From: Tethya wilhelma
Taxonomy: Eukaryota; Porifera; Demospongiae; Tethyida; Tethyidae
Direction of reading: 5' to 3'
Assembly: GCA_964030475.1 (NCBI GenBank)
Contig: CAXIPT010000001.1
Location: 18,814,423 to 18,878,422, forward strand
DNA: 64,000 bases
The notes under the pieces are model-generated. The model searched no databases and was not told where the DNA came from. It saw only the letters and a list, made by a program, of their open reading frames with translations. The translations under genes were made by a program, and so were the position numbers. Positions 55,783 to 64,000 of the stretch are shown here, in pieces. How positions within the stretch are numbered: position 1 is the first letter of the stretch; the number at the start of each line of letters is the position of its first letter.

Positions 55783-56105
55783 TTTTAGTTGATTGGTACC
55801 TAGCTACATGTAGCCTGCATGTATAGATCAAAAGTAACTACATGTTGTGATGCAGTTGTATTAATATTGTGTGTTTGCAATGATGAGTCAACAACATGAG
55901 TAATAAATACTGATAATTGAGAAATGAAAACATTAATAAGTTTGTGTAGTGTAATGGCAAGTGTTTGTGTGTCATTGATGTTCCATTAATTATTTTACTG
56001 TAAGTTTATACATGTACAATGTAATGTAACACTAAACCCTTTCATGCCAGCCGCTATATTGCCTATATTGCTTGTTCAAAGAACTTGATTCATCACTTCA
56101 AATAC
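55783..56105. other. Spacer between the tandem membrane-protein genes
   Basis: AT-rich, 5' region of gene A, and 3' flank of gene B. No coding signal or clear promoter motif. Confidence 0.5.
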
Positions 56106-57938
56106 TCAATTTTCTGTTTTCTTTGGAAAGAGAGGAGGGTACTCATCACTGTGATAAAACCGATAAGGAAGTCTCTCCTCCAACTCAGTATCGGATATCT
56201 TCCTTTTGATAGCACTCTTCACATCCTCCAGAAGACTTTTCATCTTCAAAAGAATCCCTTTGGGTATGACATAATAAGCTGTAAGTCCCAAACCATAGAG
56301 GATACAGGGTAGCCCTGCTGTAATTCCCAAAATAATCAGGTAAAAGTGATGAATCTCATCGTTGAAGTTCTCCACTATCCTAAACGAAGACACTCCAGTG
56401 AAGAAGAAGCTCAAACTGACAAAGAAAACAATGTCAGCAAACGTATGCTGGGTCAGTTTGTATGGTCTGATCAGTGCTACCATAGCTATCATTAGGGTAC
56501 AGATCAGAGTCACCATTGGAGCATAGGATGGCCCAACAACGGTGAGAGTGAGAAAACTGTGGTTCAAGATTCTCAGGAACAAATAGACAGCTGCGAAGTG
56601 TCTACAGTCTCGAGGCTGTAGCTTGTAGCAGCCATGGAAGGTGTCCATGAAGATATGTAGAGTCAAACAGCGAAGATTAAAGTAGTTTATAATTCTGTGA
56701 AACCAGCGAAAGGGGTAGAGACAGAGAAGAACCAGTGGGATGATGTTAAAAGTGAGAACCATGAACACTGCCAGCAAGGCATAGGGAAGGTGGTCTTTTC
56801 CAAAGTATTCGTATGCTGCATCATAGTAGAGAAATTGTTTGGGAATTTTATTTTCATTAGCATCATGGATTGAATTTGGTATTAGAGCATAAAACGACAC
56901 GTTGAGGATCTTGACATAGGAGAGGAGAAGGAAGGTTGTGAATGCTCCCACCAGTGAGCGATCAATGTCCCATTTCTTACGAATGAGTGCAAAACATTTG
57001 TAGAAAGGACTCCACAACTTTACAACCAAACTGTAGTGGTTGTGCAGTTTGACAAAGATGAAAGTGAAGACAACCAATAAAAGAGGGTACACAGCCACCA
57101 CATAGTCCAGCATTAGAGTCTGCAGTGTGGTTAGGCCTGGATGCAAACAAAAGGGAGGATACAATCCACGAAAGAAGTCGAGATTCCAGACACCAATGAA
57201 TGCGAAATATAGTTGAATTAAATTTGATAAACTCAGTACTGGGCCAACCCTACCAAAGAGCCGGACACTGACAGGTGTTGCTAGTACTTGACACATAAAG
57301 ATGTAACCATTGAGTGCTCCAGATGTGGCAGATATTCTGAACAGGACCACTATGATGTAGAAGACAGTGAGAGGAAGAAATGCCACAGCAAGGTACTTTA
57401 ACCAGTTGTATTTGTAGTCTGAACACTCAACACAACCAATCCTGTAAGAGTAGACAGGATAGCCATATCCTTCTTCACAGCTGGTGCACATTAGTCCGGT
57501 TTGATGCTCGTAATAAATACAATTTCCATGGTAGCCACAAACCTCAGGAAAACGGCACAAATTTGTCTCATTAAGTGTCCAGTAGTTTCGTAGAGGAGGT
57601 GCATTTCCATGTAAGTTGTACATACATGAACCTGCAACTGGTATAGTGCTGTTGAATGTATTGTTGTAAAGCGTTAAGCAGTGAAATAACAAAACAGAGA
57701 CTTCATGAGAACTCTGATCACAAAGGACAGTCAGAGTGCGAGGTTTGATATCATAGCTACTTCCTTGGCATTGGCACGTTCCATTGTTCACTGTTGCTGG
57801 CACAGTCCATATGGGACAAGGATTGTCATCAGTTCGCATTCCTGGTTCCTCTTGAGGTTTACCTTCTGCATGACATTGTGATGATAGGAATAAGCTAACC
57901 GTTATAAGGTCCAAAATTACAAGCTTGAGGTTTCTCAT
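56106..57938 (-). CDS. Orphan multi-pass membrane protein B of a tandem pair
   Basis: A single exon of 610 residues, MRNLKLVILDLITVSLFLSS at the signal peptide, ending SDEYPPLFPKKTEN. It aligns with gene A along its whole length; the EGF-like unit CGYHGNCIYYEHQTGLMCTS and the helix regions are nearly identical, while the N-terminal 100 residues differ most. That pattern suggests faster change in the exposed ectodomain. The two genes lie head to tail with about 320 bp between them, so they arose by tandem duplication. Confidence 0.8.
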   Translation of the reverse strand: MRNLKLVILDLITVSLFLSSQCHAEGKPQEEPGMRTDDNPCPIWTVPATVNNGTCQCQGSSYDIKPRTLTVLCDQSSHEVSVLLFHCLTLYNNTFNSTIPVAGSCMYNLHGNAPPLRNYWTLNETNLCRFPEVCGYHGNCIYYEHQTGLMCTSCEEGYGYPVYSYRIGCVECSDYKYNWLKYLAVAFLPLTVFYIIVVLFRISATSGALNGYIFMCQVLATPVSVRLFGRVGPVLSLSNLIQLYFAFIGVWNLDFFRGLYPPFCLHPGLTTLQTLMLDYVVAVYPLLLVVFTFIFVKLHNHYSLVVKLWSPFYKCFALIRKKWDIDRSLVGAFTTFLLLSYVKILNVSFYALIPNSIHDANENKIPKQFLYYDAAYEYFGKDHLPYALLAVFMVLTFNIIPLVLLCLYPFRWFHRIINYFNLRCLTLHIFMDTFHGCYKLQPRDCRHFAAVYLFLRILNHSFLTLTVVGPSYAPMVTLICTLMIAMVALIRPYKLTQHTFADIVFFVSLSFFFTGVSSFRIVENFNDEIHHFYLIILGITAGLPCILYGLGLTAYYVIPKGILLKMKSLLEDVKSAIKRKISDTELEERLPYRFYHSDEYPPLFPKKTEN

Positions 57939-58534
57939 CCTTGTTGGTCAGTGACTCTGTACAAAGAAGACTAGTAGCTGTATGATATTGTATAATTATG
58001 AAATCGTTTAGCAGAACAATTTGACTCTGAATGAGTCAACAACGTGTGTGTTTAACAGAGAAATGGGACTTCTGAGTGTTTGCATAGTCTATAGAGGTTT
58101 AAATGTAACGATGGCGATTGCATAATATAAAATAGGTAGATAGATAAACTTTATGACATAATCATTGTGATTGTGAACACTGCAACACTGAAGTAAAAAG
58201 AAAAAACAAATAATAAATGGGTCACTGTACATATTAACTATGCATGGATATCTATTCTAAGATGCTGCCACGTATATATATGAAATGCAAACTTAGCTAA
58301 TTCATTGTGTCAGCGGCGCCGACTGAGCTCCACCCCTCCAAATTTGACGCCCACCGCCGATTTTTAATTACTCAGGGTCTTACCCATCATACGCAATAAA
58401 GGGTGTACTTTGGGTGTGTCACATGCTTCGCTTGCTAGCGCGCGCTGTGAATATTATATCATCCGAGACTGAAAAAGGTGAAACTCTGCAGAAACTGGAA
58501 CGTGTCTGACCACAACTTGAAATCTCCAGCAACC
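57939..58534. promoter_or_regulatory. Intergenic between divergent membrane protein B and NAAA
   Basis: AT-rich for most of its length, with a GC-rich patch GTCAGCGGCGCCGACTGAGC near 58310 and GCTAGCGCGCGCTG near 58434, just upstream of the NAAA start. Promoter role is inferred. Confidence 0.4.
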
Positions 58535-59620
58535 ATGAAGAAACTAGCAGCTTCAATAATTCTATCATTATCGGCTTGTCTATTCGTACCAGCTGCGACC
58601 GAGACTCCAACGCCCGCCAAACGATACACGGTAAATTTGGACCTGAAACCTCAAGAAAGATGGGTACACGTTATCAAAGACTACGAGTCTGAATTCTACA
58701 ACCTTTTGAAAGAGATCAAGAAGATGGTACCCCCCGAAGCATTGGATCTCGTGTCCCTAATCGGGGGTGACGTGGAGAAATACATCCCTTACCCCTACAG
58801 CATGGAGATGCTTGGCATAGCAGAACAGGTGAAAGGGATATCCAATGGTGACATTATCCTCGGCAACACAATCTACGAACTCACTGCCTACGGTCACAAA
58901 CAATCCAAGGCGTGCACAAGCATTGTAGCCGAGTTAGCAAATGGTACGATCTTCCACGGACGAAACCTTGACTACAGTTTGTCCTCTTTCCTGCGAAACA
59001 TGACCATTATTGTCGACTTCACTCAAAATGGCAAAGTGGTGTACACCGGTACAACGTTTGCAGGACTTGTAGGACTGCTCACGGGACAGAAACCTCACGG
59101 GTACACGATAACGCTGGACGAGAGGGACCAGGGGAAATGGTGGATGAACGCCATGGAGGCGTTAGTAGCCGGCTCGCAAGGAGTGGCTGCATTCAGGATA
59201 AGAGACGCACTCGCCAATCCTGACATGACCTTTGAAGATGCCGTCCGTTATCTTGCAGATGAACCACTGATTGCACCATGTTACATCATCATCGGGGGTA
59301 CGAAACCACGAGAGGGTGTGGTCATTACGAGGGACCGTATTGCCGCGCTCGACCTGTGGAGACTGGACGCTGAAAATGGCCGTTGGTACCTGGTGGAGAC
59401 CAACTACGATCACTGGCTCCCTCCCCCATCAGATGATGATCGCCGCGATCCTGCCATCAACGCCATGAAGACCATGACCCGGGCAAATCTAGGATATGAT
59501 TCGTTGATTGGAGTTCTCTCTACGCCTCCCGTTTTGAACAGTGGTACCACGTATACCGTGTTCATGTCGGCAGCAGTTCCCGAGCTCTACCACACGTGGG
59601 TTAGGCATCTTCACAACTGA
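58535..59620 (+). CDS. NAAA: N-acylethanolamine-hydrolysing acid amidase (NAAA-like)
   Basis: This lysosomal N-terminal-nucleophile amidase cleaves fatty-acid ethanolamides; acid ceramidase is its nearest relative. The intronless frame gives 361 residues from MKKLAASII, chosen because it opens a clean signal peptide (an in-frame ATG lies 19 codons upstream). Cys127 in KACTSIVAE is the autocatalytic nucleophile; HGRNLDY follows with the usual Arg and Asp. Other family segments: YTGTTFAGLVGLLTGQ, GGTKPREGVVITR and VETNYDHWLPPPSDDDRR. It matches NAAA better than ASAH1. Length matches human NAAA (359). Confidence 0.92.
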   Translation: MKKLAASIILSLSACLFVPAATETPTPAKRYTVNLDLKPQERWVHVIKDYESEFYNLLKEIKKMVPPEALDLVSLIGGDVEKYIPYPYSMEMLGIAEQVKGISNGDIILGNTIYELTAYGHKQSKACTSIVAELANGTIFHGRNLDYSLSSFLRNMTIIVDFTQNGKVVYTGTTFAGLVGLLTGQKPHGYTITLDERDQGKWWMNAMEALVAGSQGVAAFRIRDALANPDMTFEDAVRYLADEPLIAPCYIIIGGTKPREGVVITRDRIAALDLWRLDAENGRWYLVETNYDHWLPPPSDDDRRDPAINAMKTMTRANLGYDSLIGVLSTPPVLNSGTTYTVFMSAAVPELYHTWVRHLHN

Positions 59621-60120
59621 ATGATTTCACGTGAAGTAACTCTAGATCTTAGATGTGGGGTGATATCAACATGGAATGTTTTAAGTCATCGTGGTTTTGT
59701 GGTTTTCTCAATTTTATTGGCTAGGAATTTTAGCTTTATTTATTGTGTTTGTGTGTGTGTGTTTGTGTATGTATTTCTAAAGTTTTTTATACTGTGATAA
59801 TTGTTCTTTGTATTCATATACAATGTCAGTTGGTTTTAATACAATTTTTGGTCAAAATTAATTTGGAAAGTGCAAAGTTCTCTTATTTGAACTCTTACAC
59901 AATACATAACACAATGTAACACAATGTAACGATATTGACACAAAAGAATGCTTAGTTAGCAAATTGCTTAGCCTAGTATATACCCAGGCCACTCAGTGAG
60001 AAAGTGAAACACTAAAAAGAAAGTGGTCTGGGTATGAGGCTACAAATTGCTTGTTACAATATATATCCAACACATGTACGTACATACACAACACACCAAA
60101 AACAGCAGCTGCCGCCACTG
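59621..60120. other. 3' flanks of NAAA and POLE2 (convergent)
   Basis: AT-rich with a short TGTGTG tract near 59750. Tail-to-tail intergenic region; no ORF or repeat of note. Confidence 0.5.
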
Positions 60121-61707
60121 CTAATGTACTTTACTATCCTCCATTTGTTTGGAAGAAGGCCAATAAACTTTGAACTCAAACCCCGTCTGTAGAAATGACC
60201 CAACATTCGATACGCTACACTCACTGGACTGGACACTGAAAGGGTCACACTTGTCTCCCACAACAACGAGGTCCGGGAGGGGATAGAGCCGGAGGGAGTG
60301 GTCGTAGCTCCAGTAGACGGGCCGGGCGTGGAGGGGGAGAGGACAGAGGTGAGCTTGGGAGAGGATCGTCTTTGTGAAATGGTTCGGAAGGTCCGTTCCC
60401 TCGGAGGGAAACCGTACGCAGTGGCGACAAAATTTGTTCATGATGTCCTCACGAAATACTACTATTTCTTGCGAGCAGAATTGGATTCGGACTGGATTGG
60501 AACAGAACTGGGAATTGGGAATGCGACTTGTGATATCGGAGGTGATGTACGAGGGTAGAGGGGAAAAGGGGAGGATGTTGGCGGGGACTGGATCTTGGGG
60601 ACCAGGAACAAACAGAAAATGTGATTTTTCTACAATTAGTGGAAATCCTAAAATGAGATCACCAAGATTTTTGAAGTTCTCTTTCAGTTTTTGATTCTTT
60701 TTCGGACCATAAGGGGCAGAGTCAAAGTTGCCCATGAATACGAATGCAGTGGGAGGAGCTTCAGCATAACCCGTAAAGAGTACGGAGAGTTTATCCATGA
60801 CCTTGTGATCGTCAAGGTGGACGTCAGAGATGAACACCAACATGGCATCACTGTGTTCCTTGAGCATGGCATCAAGTTTGATTGACGCTTTAGCACAGAT
60901 GGAAGAAGGTCCGCCAAAGAAATTGACATTTCCAAAATAATTTCTCGTCTCTACTGCCTTCTCCGGGGGAGGGAACCCAATAGCGCTGACGTGAAAGATC
61001 TTATCTTCATAAATTCCCTCGGCTAAGACGAGACTGCTCTCCACAAAGAGCCCCATGTGGAAGGTGCAGTCGGAGAGGTCCAGCTCCACGCTCCCCGTGG
61101 GATCCTCGAGAAACAACTTACCCTCTTTGATCTGACTGAGCATGCCCAGTACGACAATCTTGTCGGGCAGTCCGGAGCTGCTGAGCAGGAACTCGACGCT
61201 ACGCAGTTGGTACTTTGAGGACTGGACCTGTTGGCCGAGGGCAGGAGGCGTGAAGAGTTCGTGGCGCAAGGTCCGTTGATGCAGGAGTGTGTACCTCTCC
61301 TTGAAGAGGTCGGCCTTGGCGCCGGCGTTGGCGTGGAGCTTGAGAGTCTCCTTGGCAATGGGGAGGAACTTCTTCCGGTCCACGTGGTACGAGAACTTCG
61401 GGACGTCAAAGGCATCTATGACGACCATTGCCTTCTCGCTGTCTGCGTCTGACGCTTCGTTGCACTCCTCTATTGCAATCTCCACCACGTCACGCCCAAC
61501 TAGAGATGATTTTAGAGGTTGTTTTTGAACCGCTTCGATGATGTGGTCAATGATCTCGTCTGCCTGCCCCCCTGAGGGGTCGGAGTACGGCCCCAGGACC
61601 TCGACAAGTAGGGATATTGCATCACTTTTGAGGGAGAGCCCCTGTAATTTGAAGTTGGTAACCACTTTACGGCGAAGAGCACTTGTGGACTGAGTCAATG
61701 AAGTCAT
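60121..61707 (-). CDS. POLE2: DNA polymerase epsilon subunit 2
   Basis: POLE2 is the B-subunit that scaffolds DNA polymerase epsilon in leading-strand synthesis. The intronless frame gives 528 residues from MTSLTQSTSALRRKV; a further in-frame upstream ATG exists, but this start fits the family. An N-terminal helical domain is followed by AFDVPKFSYHVDRKKFLP, FKERYTLLHQRTLRHELFTP, an OB-fold with GKLFLEDPTGSVELDLSD, and the inactive calcineurin-like phosphoesterase region (FISDVHLDD, FVFMGNFDSAPYG). Family signatures near the end are VPGPQDPVPANILP, FREDIMNKFCRHCVRFP and SYDHSLRLYPLPDLVV. It ends MEDSKVH, close to human EDSKLQGF. Confidence 0.95.
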   Translation of the reverse strand: MTSLTQSTSALRRKVVTNFKLQGLSLKSDAISLLVEVLGPYSDPSGGQADEIIDHIIEAVQKQPLKSSLVGRDVVEIAIEECNEASDADSEKAMVVIDAFDVPKFSYHVDRKKFLPIAKETLKLHANAGAKADLFKERYTLLHQRTLRHELFTPPALGQQVQSSKYQLRSVEFLLSSSGLPDKIVVLGMLSQIKEGKLFLEDPTGSVELDLSDCTFHMGLFVESSLVLAEGIYEDKIFHVSAIGFPPPEKAVETRNYFGNVNFFGGPSSICAKASIKLDAMLKEHSDAMLVFISDVHLDDHKVMDKLSVLFTGYAEAPPTAFVFMGNFDSAPYGPKKNQKLKENFKNLGDLILGFPLIVEKSHFLFVPGPQDPVPANILPFSPLPSYITSDITSRIPNSQFCSNPVRIQFCSQEIVVFREDIMNKFCRHCVRFPSEGTDLPNHFTKTILSQAHLCPLPLHARPVYWSYDHSLRLYPLPDLVVVGDKCDPFSVQSSECSVSNVGSFLQTGFEFKVYWPSSKQMEDSKVH

Positions 61708-62292
61708 GGTTAGAGGTAGTAGAACAAGCGTGTCTGTCAAGCGAGATAAAGTATTTACCATTTGATACCCCCATACCTGAACTACCACACTATAAATACA
61801 TTAGCAAATGTCTATTCACATCATAAACTTTATGGAAAACTTACTTCAAGCTGTAGTTGGCTCCCTTTTCCTCTCTGAATCGGTGTTTCTTTCTCTTTCT
61901 TGTTTCTCGTTTTTTCTTTCTTGACGTTAGATCCCCGCGTATTTCCCGCCAATTTGGAAAATTTCCCATTCCTATGTCGAAAGTAGGCGTGGCTAATTAG
62001 TACGGGAACGGGACTCTTCCTTATCTATGTGAGCAGTGGATTCTGAGGTGTGCGTGAAGTTTCTATTTTTCCTCCCCACTTCTGTAAGCGACCCACTCTT
62101 GTGCTCTGATCAATAACTATATGTTCTCTAGTGTGTCTGTGCGCTAATATTACTGACTAAAGCTCAAAATCGTTTAAAATTCGTCATATTTTTAGGCTTT
62201 TTCTCTGCATACTTTGCTAATTAACTTTGTCATCTATGAACTCTTGTTATTATTGGAATTCTTTGCAGATTGTCTCGTTTGAAGCTGATAAA
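61708..62292. promoter_or_regulatory. Divergent region POLE2 / HDAC3
   Basis: It contains TTTCCCGCCAATTTGGAAA near 61945, with a TTTCCCGCC E2F-type site; POLE2 is an S-phase gene in other animals, so E2F control would fit. The HDAC3 leader exon may end near 62044. These assignments are inferred. Confidence 0.5.

Positions 62293-64000
<1,708 letters not shown>

Overview
The window is animal nuclear DNA, most likely from a sponge (demosponge-like). It has intron-rich conserved metazoan genes with short introns and canonical GT-AG sites, very dense CA/CT microsatellites, many small inverted-repeat elements, an intronless kinase with a C-terminal Kelch region, and a tandem pair of orphan multi-pass membrane proteins of a kind I associate with sponge gene expansions. 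No prokaryotic layout, CRISPR array or phage is present. The taxon is an inference; the gene content would also fit another early-branching animal.

Layout: 0.3-3.4 kb 3' part of an OSBP-related lipid-transfer protein (+). 3.7-4.2 kb Asterix/WDR83OS (-), head to head with NDUFB7 (+, 4.3-5.05 kb). 5.3-7.0 kb YJU2B/CCDC130 splicing factor (-), head to head with AGL glycogen debranching enzyme (+, 7.26-18.07 kb). 18.8-21.3 kb intronless kinase/coiled-coil/Kelch protein (-). 21.3-28.4 kb gene-poor block with three tandem-repeat arrays that carry regularly spaced minus-strand splice-donor-like sites, a pair of inverted MITEs, and apparent leader exons at 27.9-28.35 kb. 28.5-29.8 kb C-terminal exons of an M16 metallopeptidase (-). 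30.0-30.4 kb decayed coiled-coil fragment. 30.76-31.9 kb NADAR-domain gene (-), head to head with the 5' part of ATG4 (+). 33-34.3 kb more M16-like exons (-). 34.5-35.2 kb 5' part of a phospholipid phosphatase (+). 35.4-38.3 kb middle of CARM1 (-). 38.4-40.1 kb MAP3K1-like fragment (+). 40.4-40.8 kb first exons of an unknown gene (-). 41.2-42.1 kb PH-domain protein (+). 42.6-48.5 kb TTLL7 (+), convergent with an unrecognised gene (48.8-53.8 kb, -) whose 3' part is present twice. 53.9-57.9 kb tandem orphan membrane proteins (-). 58.5-59.6 kb NAAA amidase (+). 60.1-61.7 kb POLE2 (-), head to head with HDAC3 (+, 62.3 kb to the window end).

The genes are mostly unrelated housekeeping and signalling functions: glycogen breakdown, respiration, splicing, lipid transfer, autophagy, protein methylation, tubulin modification, DNA replication and chromatin. 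Several sit as tight head-to-head pairs. Isolated single N bases at 32993, 35224, 38323 and 40081 coincide with genes that stop abruptly, at 44519 with a missing exon, and at 50682 with the join of a near-identical 2.2-kb repeat. The 33-53 kb part therefore looks like a scaffold of imperfectly joined contigs, and the gene order there should not be taken at face value.
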